DNA of 9,350 nucleotides from Clostridia bacterium (GCA_017552845.1 JAFZOE010000132.1:1-9350), one strand, 5' to 3'; shown: positions 1 to 7,175, numbered from the stretch's first letter. Notes: generated by a model not told the origin, from the sequence alone. Translations and numbers: made by a program.

Positions 1-134
1 GAAAAACCGTTGATACTTAAGGCTTTCGCGAGTTTTAAGCGTCGGCGGTGATTCTTTTTTCGGACCGAAATACCACATATTTTCACCATAATTGTAACTT
101 TTCGATATTGTTCATCAATAAGAACAGAACATTG
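1..134. other. Left-edge fragment, unresolved
   Basis: This stretch cannot be assigned. On the plus strand, frame 1 is open from the window edge and stops with TGA at 49-51. It would give a 16-residue basic tail ending in KRRR, which could be the C-terminus of a gene entering from the left. The same bases hold a 9-bp stem, CTTAAGGCT (16-24) with AGTTTTAAG (31-39, including two G-U pairs), around a TTCGCG loop, and a T-run at 54-60. This could instead be the end of a transcript. On the minus strand, ATG codons at 89 and 78 both stay open to the edge, but neither has a convincing ribosome binding site. A weak promoter-like pair, TTGATG at 118-113 and TACAAT at 96-91, precedes them. I see no protein family in any of these fragments. 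Confidence 0.25.
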
Positions 135-167
135 AACCCCGCCGGAGCATAAAGCTTCGGCGGGGTT
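135..167. terminator. Strong hairpin, probable (bidirectional) terminator
   Basis: AACCCCGCCGGAGC (135-148) pairs with GCTTCGGCGGGGTT (154-167) across a five-base ATAAA loop. This gives a 14-bp GC-rich stem with one imperfect position. That position is a G-U wobble when read as plus-strand RNA and an A-C mismatch as minus-strand RNA. The stem sits 30 bases beyond the TAA of the large minus-strand gene, where its transcript should end. The bases after the stem are T-rich but not a clean T-run on either strand. Both directions are possible, especially if a plus-strand gene ends near position 51. Confidence 0.65.
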
Positions 168-197
168 GCGTTGTTGGATTATTTGTTTTGCGGTTAT

Positions 198-2612
198 TTA
201 TGCAGCGGTTTTCTTTTTTCTGCCGGCGGCTTTCGTTGCCAGGGCTGTGGCTACGGCTCCGATGCCGAGGCCTGCAATGCCGGCAAGCGCGAGGTTGCCT
301 GCGGTGAAGCTGGAGCCGGTTGTGCCTGCGGTTTTCTTTGCAGCGCCTGCGGTCTTGAAATAGATCATTACGCTCGGAGCGCTGCTGTTCCAGTCATAGA
401 GCTCGTTATTAAGATTGAATGCCGTATCTGAGCCGAACATGTGAATACCGGTCTTATAGCCGGCGGGGACATTCTTGTCATCCACCTTAACAAGCAGCGA
501 CGAAGCGAGAATCGGAGCTTCAATATCGCTCTTCTGCGCGTATAACGCGAGCCACTGACGGCCGACGTCGCCGTTCATATCGGCACAGGTTCCGAGAGTT
601 TTAAAGAATTCATCATTTTTCGTTCTGTTGCATTCCACGGCTTTATAATAGGCGGTCTGATTCTTCATGACCAGCTTTTCGCCTTTTTCATTGAATGCCG
701 TTATATCTTTCTCCTCCACCATATAATGCGGGATTGGAGTGAATTCAACTTTATAATAATTCACCATATCCCTGTATGTAAGATATGTGGCAACCGCGGT
801 AAATATAACCATTGCGACCGTAAAGCCTATCATCAGCTTATTGCACAGGCTGGAATTATTAACGAGAGTAGCTTTTTGATTTTTATAGCCGTTAAGCATA
901 TCCATTTGCTTGTCAAACATATTTTTGTATTCCACGCCGATTTCATTTTTCGGCGCCTTGCCTATCCAGGTAATGACATCGCCTTCAACCTTGACATCCC
1001 ATTTGAAATACTGGGTAATATTTTTAAACTTGGCAGCATAGGCTGTTTCTGACGCCTGAATCGCCTTGGGAATACGGATTTTTTCAACTGCTGTCACGAT
1101 AAATCCGACAAGAGAAGCGCCGCCCATAGCATAGAGAAGACTTGCCGCAACGCCGGGTGTAAACGATGACGGATTCTCCGCTTTCATAGCCGCATCCGCG
1201 CGCAGGGCATCGCTTGTGAGCGCCACGCCGCCCTTCTGATATATAGCGCGGTCAACACCCTTGTAAATCGATTCGCTCTCTGTATCCGCAAGCTTTTCGA
1301 TATTGTAAGCGTCTTTATCGACCTCGGCCATCAGCACAAGGTCTTTGAGCGAAACGAATTCAAGGCCGGCTCTCTGGCCGTCGCTCAGAGAAGCGATAAC
1401 CGGATAAAGCTCGGTCAGATCATCAAAATCGCGGGTGAAGAAATCGAACAGGTTCTCATCGCAATGATAGTATTCTTCAAGATAAGCGCGGACTGCGACG
1501 GTTGCTCCGTCTTCCATAAGATCGATCTGCTTATCCGCATAATCGTAATAGGTATTGGTGAATATCTCAAATTCTTCGGGATCGGCGTTATCCGCATCGA
1601 AGTTTTCGATTGTATCGGCCATACCGTCAAAATCAACATTATCGGCAGAACTGAAATTCTTAAGAGCCGCGTCATATGATTCCATTTCTTTTTTGAAGCC
1701 GTCAATTAAGTTCAGGAGCTTCCTGGCATCGTCTTCAAAGAGTTTATCAAGCTCCGCCGCGGCATCGCTCGGAAGGACGCCGAGTTCATCGGCATATGTT
1801 TCCTTGAGGTCATCATAAGAGATATCCGCAAGGCGTTCAATCCAGGACTGTCCCTTGTCATCGGATGCTCTGACTATGAGATTCTCAAAAGCAACGGTCG
1901 CCTCGCCGTTTGCCTGGGCGAGAATAGTGAGAATATCCGCAGTATTCGCCTTTTTCTCGGCGGAGAGGGCGTTATATGCCTTGTCGCTCTCTTTGATGAC
2001 ATCGGTCTTTTCCTTATCAGCGGCGGAAAGCTTATTGAAAGCTTTTACGCCCATTTCATACTTGGTTTCGTTGAGAAGCAGATCACCGAGGCCTTTTCCT
2101 GTATCATCATCTACGAGTTTATTCAGGGCTTCGCGCACAAATTCCGCTCTAGCCCTGTTTTCATCAGACGCGTGTTTTATATTTCTTCTGTATTCTTTTA
2201 TTGCGGCGAGAAAATCATCGACAAACGGGATAATCTGGCTCTTCATCTGGCTTTCCATCAGCGCCTCATATTCCTGCACCGAATAGCCGCCCTTCATATT
2301 CATAAGAGCGAGGTCGGTAATGGCTTCGTCACGGTCGGTCGTGACCTTATAGCCGAGATAGACAACTTTTTCGCCTTTGGAGCCCAGACCGCCTCCGGCC
2401 TTCTGATTCAGGTCGATGGGATTGCCTTTCGCATCGGAAAGAATCTTATAGCCCGAGAGCGCGGCCTTTGCATCCGACGCTTTCTTTCCCATACCGATTT
2501 TCACTTCGCTGACATATTCTGTTACGGTATCTGCAAATACCTGAGCCGGCAGCATTGCCGCAGTAAGCAGAGCAAGAATCAACGCCGTTATTATCATTAC
2601 TGTTTTTTTCAT
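198..2612 (-). CDS. Exported 804-residue membrane/surface protein with MABP-like N-terminus, function unknown
   Basis: No function is assigned. Start: GGAGG (2622-2618) lies 5 bases before ATG at 2612. An upstream in-frame GTG at 2618 overlaps the Shine-Dalgarno and is unlikely. Residues 1-27 form a Sec signal peptide ending VFA. Residues 31-107 read like an MABP-type beta-prism, the membrane-binding module known from MVB12 and DENN proteins and some bacterial MACPF proteins: a GYKIL strand, DLN, a KAGGGLG stretch, VYLGYK and EAITDL. Residues 110-480 are acidic and mostly helical. They include a 21-residue tandem repeat, KAFNKLSAADKEKTDVI at about 190 and KAYNALSAEKKANTADI at about 211, a pattern common in Gram-positive surface proteins. 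Hydrophobic segments lie at about 485-508, 592-612 and 772-793. The last is followed by a basic tail (GRKKK), like a tail anchor, but no LPXTG precedes it. The gene lies 37 bases downstream of the HAD phosphatase gene and is presumably cotranscribed with it. Confidence 0.88.
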   Translation of the reverse strand: MKKTVMIITALILALLTAAMLPAQVFADTVTEYVSEVKIGMGKKASDAKAALSGYKILSDAKGNPIDLNQKAGGGLGSKGEKVVYLGYKVTTDRDEAITDLALMNMKGGYSVQEYEALMESQMKSQIIPFVDDFLAAIKEYRRNIKHASDENRARAEFVREALNKLVDDDTGKGLGDLLLNETKYEMGVKAFNKLSAADKEKTDVIKESDKAYNALSAEKKANTADILTILAQANGEATVAFENLIVRASDDKGQSWIERLADISYDDLKETYADELGVLPSDAAAELDKLFEDDARKLLNLIDGFKKEMESYDAALKNFSSADNVDFDGMADTIENFDADNADPEEFEIFTNTYYDYADKQIDLMEDGATVAVRAYLEEYYHCDENLFDFFTRDFDDLTELYPVIASLSDGQRAGLEFVSLKDLVLMAEVDKDAYNIEKLADTESESIYKGVDRAIYQKGGVALTSDALRADAAMKAENPSSFTPGVAASLLYAMGGASLVGFIVTAVEKIRIPKAIQASETAYAAKFKNITQYFKWDVKVEGDVITWIGKAPKNEIGVEYKNMFDKQMDMLNGYKNQKATLVNNSSLCNKLMIGFTVAMVIFTAVATYLTYRDMVNYYKVEFTPIPHYMVEEKDITAFNEKGEKLVMKNQTAYYKAVECNRTKNDEFFKTLGTCADMNGDVGRQWLALYAQKSDIEAPILASSLLVKVDDKNVPAGYKTGIHMFGSDTAFNLNNELYDWNSSAPSVMIYFKTAGAAKKTAGTTGSSFTAGNLALAGIAGLGIGAVATALATKAAGRKKKTAA

Positions 2613-2649
2613 AAGCACCTCCGCGGAATAATCAATCGCGCATAATCTA

Positions 2650-3774
2650 TTATTTTCTGGTTACATTATCGCCGTAAATTGTCTTCCAGTCATTCTTCAT
2701 TGAAATGGCTGTCCAGCCGTTTTCAGCGCAGCTGACTGCCATTTTCTTTGCCTTTTCGGGGTTGCCGTTTTCACGGACCGTATCATCGCAGCAGAGCATA
2801 AATGCCCTTGCCTGATATTTATTATTGTTGATTGCGTATTCAGCCATGCTGGAGTCGCTGCCGCTGTTTCCGAAAGCGAGGACAGGTTGTTTACCGATTT
2901 CCTGCTGAATGACCGTAACCTTATTCATATCAAGGTTTTTGACGATGAAATCGCCGCCCATAACAAGCTGATCATCTTCATCAAACTGATAATCAAGGCC
3001 GTCGGTATCGCCCTGGTCGGGAGCGACAAGCGATTCATCCGAGCCGATAATCTGACTCGGCGGGATATTGAGCGGAGAAGCCTGAACGAGACCTCTGACA
3101 ATGAATCTGTCCGTTCCGCTGACAATATAAACCGTGAAACCGTTCTGCTCAAGAAGGTCAACAACCTCAAGCATCGGCTTATAGAAAGCTTCGCCGCGGG
3201 TCATATTCTCATAACCCGGCGCGGGAGTTTTTGCATATTCGGCAACATAATCGACAAATTCTTCGGGAGTGAAGCCCGAAAATGCAGACGCTACCCCTTT
3301 TCCGTGGCGCTCCATGGAATCGGGAACGGAAATGCCCGTATCCATAAACTGCTTTACATCTGCCGCAACCTCTTTTTCAAAATCGGTTGCCTTATCTTTA
3401 TAATCCGGGTCTTCCATAACACGGTAATAGTAAATGCAGTGGTCAAAATAGCAGGGATCTGTCTCGCAGGCGAGAGTTCCGTCAAGATCAAAGACCGCAA
3501 TTCTGTCCTCTTCGGGAATGAAATCCGCGCTGCCCTCGGTTGTGACGGCTTTGACATAGTTTATAAGCTCATTCTTTGCGGGAGCGCTGTCGTTCCAGAG
3601 AGACAGAGACGCGATAACTTCCGCCGTCTCCTCCTGAGTCTCCGACTCGGGAGCAGGCTGAGCCTTTTCGCTCTTCAGATGGAGAGCAAAGCAGGAACTG
3701 ACCGCAATCAGAGCAACAGCAAGAACAAGCGAAATAATCTTCCACACTGTTGATTTGCCTTTTGACTTATCCAT
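2650..3774 (-). CDS. Exported HAD-superfamily acid phosphatase, putative lipoprotein
   Basis: This is a predicted phosphomonoesterase of the HAD superfamily, acting outside the membrane. The start is ATG at 3774, because GAGG (3785-3782) lies 7 bases upstream. The in-frame ATG at 3780 is only 1 base from it. In the 374-residue product, a short basic N-terminus is followed by a hydrophobic segment (about 12-27) ending VSS-C28, which fits a lipobox. An uncleaved anchor is the alternative. A low-complexity Glu/Pro linker (about 35-52) leads to the catalytic domain. HAD motif I is DLDGT with nucleophile D96 and acid/base D98. Motif II is SGT (S219). Motif III is probably K279. Motif IV is GNSGSD (302-307), binding Mg2+. 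The insertion between motifs I and II is long and helical, as in the phosphoserine-phosphatase-like C1-cap group. Exported HAD lipoproteins acting as acid phosphatases are known (class C). The promoter carries a Pho-box-like repeat, which fits phosphate scavenging. The natural substrate is unknown. Confidence 0.9.
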   Translation of the reverse strand: MDKSKGKSTVWKIISLVLAVALIAVSSCFALHLKSEKAQPAPESETQEETAEVIASLSLWNDSAPAKNELINYVKAVTTEGSADFIPEEDRIAVFDLDGTLACETDPCYFDHCIYYYRVMEDPDYKDKATDFEKEVAADVKQFMDTGISVPDSMERHGKGVASAFSGFTPEEFVDYVAEYAKTPAPGYENMTRGEAFYKPMLEVVDLLEQNGFTVYIVSGTDRFIVRGLVQASPLNIPPSQIIGSDESLVAPDQGDTDGLDYQFDEDDQLVMGGDFIVKNLDMNKVTVIQQEIGKQPVLAFGNSGSDSSMAEYAINNNKYQARAFMLCCDDTVRENGNPEKAKKMAVSCAENGWTAISMKNDWKTIYGDNVTRK

Positions 3775-3813
3775 AAACATACCTCTTTTCAGAGTATCTC
3801 ATTTTACATTCGC

Positions 3814-3819
3814 ATTATA
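3814..3819 (-). promoter_or_regulatory. -10 element of the phosphatase-surface protein operon
   Basis: Minus-strand TATAAT (3819 to 3814) is a perfect -10 hexamer. It predicts a transcript start near 3807 and a leader of about 33 bases before the phosphatase ATG. No good -35 hexamer lies 16-18 bp upstream. That position is taken by the 11-bp direct repeat at 3830-3850, as in activator-dependent promoters. An alternative pair with slightly better -35 spacing is TTGTCA (3848-3843), N18, TATTAT (3824-3819). Confidence 0.6.
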
Positions 3820-3829
3820 TAATATCAAG

Positions 3830-3850
3830 GGTGACAAATAGGTGACAAAT
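3830..3850 (-). promoter_or_regulatory. Pho-box-like tandem direct repeat
   Basis: On the minus strand the ten bases ATTTGTCACC occur twice without mismatch, at 3850-3841 and 3839-3830, giving TTGTCA-N5-TTGTCA at an 11-bp period. The downstream copy ends exactly 10 bp before TATAAT. Established knowledge: E. coli Pho boxes are CTGTCA-type hexamers repeated every 11 bp, replacing the -35 about 10 bp upstream of the -10. Bacillus PhoP sites are TTAACA-like hexamers at the same period. Inference: a PhoB/PhoP-type regulator activates the phosphatase operon when phosphate is scarce. The same site lies about 98-118 bp upstream of the predicted start of the divergent operon and could act on it too. 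Confidence 0.6.
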
Positions 3851-3893
3851 TATAATCGGTTGTATGATATTCAGAAATAGTCTGTAAAGATTC

Positions 3894-3920
3894 TTTTTCA
3901 ACCACATTTTTATTGAAAAA
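3894..3920. repeat. Inverted repeat overlapping the plus-operon -35
   Basis: TTTTTCAA (3894-3901) and TTGAAAAA (3913-3920) are perfect 8-bp inverted arms with 11 bp between them. Arm centres are 19 bp apart, close to two helical turns. The right arm contains the whole TTGAAA -35 hexamer of the plus-strand promoter. That is a natural place for a repressor, but A/T-rich arms of this kind can also arise by chance. Confidence 0.35.
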
Positions 3921-3941
3921 AACGGCAGCATATATTATAAT
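3913..3941 (+). promoter_or_regulatory. Sigma-A-type promoter of the glycosidase-GDPD operon
   Basis: TTGAAA (3913-3918) and TATAAT (3936-3941) are separated by exactly 17 bp, a near-consensus housekeeping promoter. Transcription should start near 3948, leaving a leader of about 40 bases that contains the ribosome binding site GAGAGG (3974-3979), 8 bases before the ATG at 3988. The -35 is embedded in an inverted repeat. Confidence 0.75.
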
Positions 3942-3987
3942 AACTTTAATATGGGGTAATGATGCCTGATTTTGAGAGGTAAGCTGT

Positions 3988-5370
3988 ATGGATTTTATAA
4001 GAAAGCCGAATTATGATTATTCGCAGACGCTGTGGATGAAGATGTTCCTTGCAGAACCGGATTTTGAAAACAACCGTTCAAAAGTGTATATCACTTTCAG
4101 GCAGGCACTTGAAATGATAAATGTCATGGATAATCTGACGCAGGGAATCAGAAAAATTGTTTACCTTGTCGGCTGGCAGGGTCTCGGGCATGATGACTGC
4201 TACCCCGAGATGGAAGAGGTCAATGAGTATCTAAAAGAGCCCGGCGACAAATCGGCGCGCGAGGCGCTTTGGAATCTCTTTGAAGAGGCGAAAAAATACA
4301 ATACGGTCGTCAGCTTTCACGGAAATCTCGCCGATGCGTATTCGGCAACGCCCTGCAGTCCGGAACTGATAAAAACGAATTCAGTGCTGAAAAATTCAGA
4401 CGGAAAGCCCGCCGTAATAGAAATATTCAACGGCAGAGATGCATACAAGGTTTCGTATAAAGGCTATTATGAAAGCGGTCTTTTCAGGAAAAACTGGGAC
4501 AGATTCTGTGAAGTCACTCCCGTCAGAGAGGCGGGCACGGTGCATCTCGATAATTTCTGCATCGCGCAGAATATGAATCCCTACACCTCGGTTGAAGAGG
4601 AAAACGAAGCGCGGAACAGGATGCTTGATTATATCATTTCTCTCGGAATTGATGTCACAACTGAATACACCTACCGCGAGCTTGAGCTCCGCTCCGATTC
4701 ACCCGAACATCCGATAAATAAATACTACAGAGCGCAGGGCAGAGAGATTCCCGAAAGCGACTGGCGCAATGCTCCCCTCCATACTCTCGGCAGAATCCCC
4801 GCATCCTGGTGGACGAGCAATATAACCGCACAGGAATGCATGGAGATTCCACCCTCGCTTTACAGCGGACATCTTACGGATTCTAAACAGCTGGCGGTAT
4901 TTTACGGCGCGATGCACGGCGAGGATTTATGGATGCGCAAGAGCAATGACCCGAAGGACTGGGCCGGTGAATTTCTTTACCAGTTCTGCACCCTTCAGCT
5001 CCCCTATTTTTATCTTAACAGGCATAAGCGCCTTGAACTCGTTACCGAAGATGAGGGATATATCGTAAAATTCTCCGACGGTATTGTCAGCGACGGTATA
5101 GAATCCAATATCACACGAAACGGAATAACAATCAAAGACGGCGATGATGTGCTGCTGCCGCTCGATAAGGAGAATACGGTTTTCGTTGCATATTCAAAAA
5201 ACGGCAGAAAAGGCGGATGGAATATTCCGGATGCGGAATTCGAGAAAGCAGCGGTTTCCGAAATTACCATTGACGGCAATAAAGCCGCGGGAGAAGCGAT
5301 CATTTCGGATGGCAGAATCAATCTTGACATAAAACCAGGTCAAGCCTTCGTTATCGAAAAACTCGGCTGA
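3988..5370 (+). CDS. GH101-like (endo-alpha-N-acetylgalactosaminidase-type) glycoside hydrolase, no signal peptide
   Basis: This is probably a retaining glycosidase with a TIM barrel related to GH101, the family that releases O-linked Gal-GalNAc from mucin-type glycoproteins. The 460 residues start without a signal peptide, so it should act in the cytoplasm. Motifs seen: VYLVGWQGLGHDD (58-70) on an early barrel strand, VVSFHGNLADAY (107-118), and TVHLDNF with D188 as candidate nucleophile. DVTTEYTY follows, with E226 as candidate acid/base; the 38-residue spacing is similar to that between the catalytic Asp and Glu of GH101 enzymes. Residues from about 385 on look like a C-terminal beta-sandwich. 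Typical GH101 enzymes are large, multidomain and secreted, so this is a minimal catalytic version. It is the first gene of the operon, with its own promoter. A melibiase-like or other clan-related family is the main alternative, and substrate specificity is not readable. Confidence 0.65.
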   Translation: MDFIRKPNYDYSQTLWMKMFLAEPDFENNRSKVYITFRQALEMINVMDNLTQGIRKIVYLVGWQGLGHDDCYPEMEEVNEYLKEPGDKSAREALWNLFEEAKKYNTVVSFHGNLADAYSATPCSPELIKTNSVLKNSDGKPAVIEIFNGRDAYKVSYKGYYESGLFRKNWDRFCEVTPVREAGTVHLDNFCIAQNMNPYTSVEEENEARNRMLDYIISLGIDVTTEYTYRELELRSDSPEHPINKYYRAQGREIPESDWRNAPLHTLGRIPASWWTSNITAQECMEIPPSLYSGHLTDSKQLAVFYGAMHGEDLWMRKSNDPKDWAGEFLYQFCTLQLPYFYLNRHKRLELVTEDEGYIVKFSDGIVSDGIESNITRNGITIKDGDDVLLPLDKENTVFVAYSKNGRKGGWNIPDAEFEKAAVSEITIDGNKAAGEAIISDGRINLDIKPGQAFVIEKLG

Positions 5371-5390
5371 CCGAAGTTAGAGGAGTGTGT

Positions 5391-6239
5391 ATGACAATGA
5401 AAAAAGAATACTGCGGAATGCCGATGAGATTTGCCCACACGGGAGTTACACAGTTTGCACCGGAAAATACGCTTGAAGCTTTCAAAAAGGCCGCCGAGCT
5501 CGGCTGCGAAGGTATCGAGCTGGATATCCAGATAAGCGGAGACGGCGAGATTATCGTTACCCACAACGGCAATATGGGCTATATGACCTTTGAAAAACAT
5601 CGCGATGTTCTCAAGGATATGACGGCCAAACAGATAAAAGAATTTGATATCCCCTACCGCGATGCTCTCAAGCTCAAATATCCGCCCTATCCCTGGACGG
5701 AGCATGACGGCGGCAGGCGCATGATCACGCCGCCCGATTACAGGGAAGACAGGGTTACCCACCTCATCACCTTCCCCAAATTTGACGCCTGGCTCTCGAC
5801 AGTTGATTATGACCTCACTGTTGAGGTGGAATTCAAGTGCAAAGGCATGTGCCCGCGCATGGATGAGATTCTGGCAAAGTCAACCAATGTTTCAAGATAT
5901 ATACTTTTCTCGGGCGATTGGGAAGTGCTCGACGAGATGCAGGAGCATTACCGCAAAAACGGAAAACCCGAAGGCCTCCGCCTCGGCGCGAATATCCGTT
6001 TCATCAACGAAAAGACGATGGATTTCGTGAAGCGCTCAGACCTCTGGGAGGTCGGCCTCAACAACGAGGCTTTTACCAAAGATGATGTCGATATGTTTGA
6101 ATCAATGGGGATAAAAGTCTTCTCCAATCTCGGCGACTACCCCGAATGGTGGAAACAGATTTGCGATATGGGCGTAACCGGATTCAAGACCAATTATCCC
6201 GATGCCTATACCGAGTGGTGGATTACCGAAAACTCATAA
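5391..6239 (+). CDS. Glycerophosphodiester phosphodiesterase-family protein, HRG motif changed to HTG
   Basis: GDPD enzymes split glycerophosphodiesters into glycerol-3-phosphate and an alcohol. Start: AGAGGAG (5379-5385) lies 5 bases before ATG at 5391; an upstream GTG at 5385 overlaps that site. The 282-residue product has no signal peptide, so it is cytoplasmic. Family motifs in order: AHTG (H16), APENTLEAF (23-31), GIELDIQ (E43, D45) and VTHNG (H58), which supply the catalytic histidines and the metal ligands. A later VEVEFK matches the usual EIK strand. The family hallmark is HRG, whose arginine contacts the phosphate. Here it is Thr (codon ACG), so substrate or activity may differ. The central region (about 95-140) replaces the usual IPTLEEVL motif with a Pro- and His-rich insertion followed by ITFPKFDAWL. 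It begins 20 bases after the glycosidase stop. Bacterial GDPD genes are often phosphate-starvation genes, which fits the Pho-like site in the control region. Confidence 0.88.
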   Translation: MTMKKEYCGMPMRFAHTGVTQFAPENTLEAFKKAAELGCEGIELDIQISGDGEIIVTHNGNMGYMTFEKHRDVLKDMTAKQIKEFDIPYRDALKLKYPPYPWTEHDGGRRMITPPDYREDRVTHLITFPKFDAWLSTVDYDLTVEVEFKCKGMCPRMDEILAKSTNVSRYILFSGDWEVLDEMQEHYRKNGKPEGLRLGANIRFINEKTMDFVKRSDLWEVGLNNEAFTKDDVDMFESMGIKVFSNLGDYPEWWKQICDMGVTGFKTNYPDAYTEWWITENS

Positions 6240-6260
6240 CACGGCTGCGGAGGGTGAAAA

Positions 6261-7175
6261 ATGATTATACTTCTGATTAAAAGGATTGTGGTGATAATAA
6301 TGGCTCTAGCTTCTCTTTTTAATGCGACAGGCGCCGAAAGATTCGGCGATTACTGCGGCAATTTCGATTTCCCGCGTATTTCCGCCGAGAATCAGGAGGC
6401 GGATACGCTGAGGATTATGTCATTCAATATAAGGTGCGGCGATGTGAATGATGTTCACGTTCCCGACAGAATCGGCATTGCTATCCGCCAGATCAAAGAG
6501 GTTATGCCCGATTCACTCGGCATTCAGGAGGCTACTCCCGAATGGATGAAGGCGCTGGACAGGAAGCTTTCGCTCTACGCCTGGGTGGGCCTTGACAGAG
6601 AGAAAGGCGTTTCACCGCTGGAAAACGGCGAATCATGCCCCATCTTCTATCTGAAATCAAAATTCACACTCGAAGACAGCGGCAACTTCTGGGTTTCCGA
6701 TACTCCCGATGTGCCTTCAAAAGGTCCAGGCGCGGGGTGCATCAGAATCTGCACCTGGGTAAAGCTCAAAGACCGCGTAACGGGAAAAGAGTTTGTTCAC
6801 GTGAATACACATTATGACCATGTTTCAGAGGAGGCAAGGGTGCAGGGAGCACTCATTGTCACCCGTTTTATTGAAGAGAATTTCAGGGGAATTCCTCTGG
6901 TTTTCACCGCGGATATGAATACGACGGAAAAAGGCGAGGCTTATGCGACCATGACGGAGAATCTCACGGATACGCGCTTTGCCGCAGAGGACTGCAAGAC
7001 CTACGGCACCTTCCATGCCGGCAAGGATCCTGCAGAAAACGCCGATTACTATATTGATTTTGTTCTCTGCACAGATGATTTTGAGCCCGCCGTTTACCGC
7101 ACAGTTACAAAAGGAGTTGACAACCGGTTTACATCGGACCATTTCCCGATTTACGCGGATCTGATTATTAAATAA
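6261..7175 (+). CDS. Exported endonuclease/exonuclease/phosphatase (EEP)-fold hydrolase
   Basis: This is a metal-dependent phosphoesterase of the EEP superfamily, which includes DNase I, sphingomyelinase and inositol-polyphosphate 5-phosphatase. GGAGGGTG lies just before the ATG. Residues 1-25 have basic residues early and a hydrophobic core ending ATGA, so a signal peptide or N-terminal anchor is likely. Catalytic landmarks: MSFNIR (N56), GIQE (E90, metal ligand), CPIFY (126-130), FWVSDTPDVPSKG (143-155), NTHYDHVSEEAR (H184), TADMN (D218, N220), YYIDFVL (D266) and SDHFPI (D293, H294). All expected residues are present, although GDFN has become ADMN. The FWxSxTPDxPxSKG signature marks the bacterial phosphatase-like branch, not DNase I. 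At 304 residues it is full length. It lies 21 bases after the GDPD gene in the same operon. The substrate is unknown; a phosphodiester lipid or sugar phosphate is more likely than nucleic acid, given the neighbours. Confidence 0.88.
   Translation: MIILLIKRIVVIIMALASLFNATGAERFGDYCGNFDFPRISAENQEADTLRIMSFNIRCGDVNDVHVPDRIGIAIRQIKEVMPDSLGIQEATPEWMKALDRKLSLYAWVGLDREKGVSPLENGESCPIFYLKSKFTLEDSGNFWVSDTPDVPSKGPGAGCIRICTWVKLKDRVTGKEFVHVNTHYDHVSEEARVQGALIVTRFIEENFRGIPLVFTADMNTTEKGEAYATMTENLTDTRFAAEDCKTYGTFHAGKDPAENADYYIDFVLCTDDFEPAVYRTVTKGVDNRFTSDHFPIYADLIIK

Noticed and set aside
1855..2645. Open frames on the plus strand opposite the large minus-strand gene (143 and 157 codons)
   Set aside because: They lie fully antisense to a gene with signal peptide, domain motifs and a good ribosome binding site. 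They have no recognisable motifs.
2887..3753. A 288-codon plus-strand open frame opposite the HAD phosphatase
   Set aside because: The minus strand carries all four HAD motifs in one frame. The antisense product is a motif-free shadow, without a convincing ribosome binding site.
3830..3850. The two 10-base repeats as the start of a CRISPR or other repeat array
   Set aside because: There are only two copies, at an 11-bp period and with no spacer-sized gaps. Their position next to a -10 fits a regulator site.
3831..3856. A plus-strand promoter from GTGACA and TATAAT at 3851-3856
   Set aside because: The spacing is only 14 bp, and a near-consensus promoter with 17-bp spacing lies nearer the gene at 3913-3941.
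5340..5762. A 140-codon minus-strand open frame across the GDPD start
   Set aside because: It is antisense to the catalytic GDPD motifs and spans the gene junction, so it is a codon-bias artefact.
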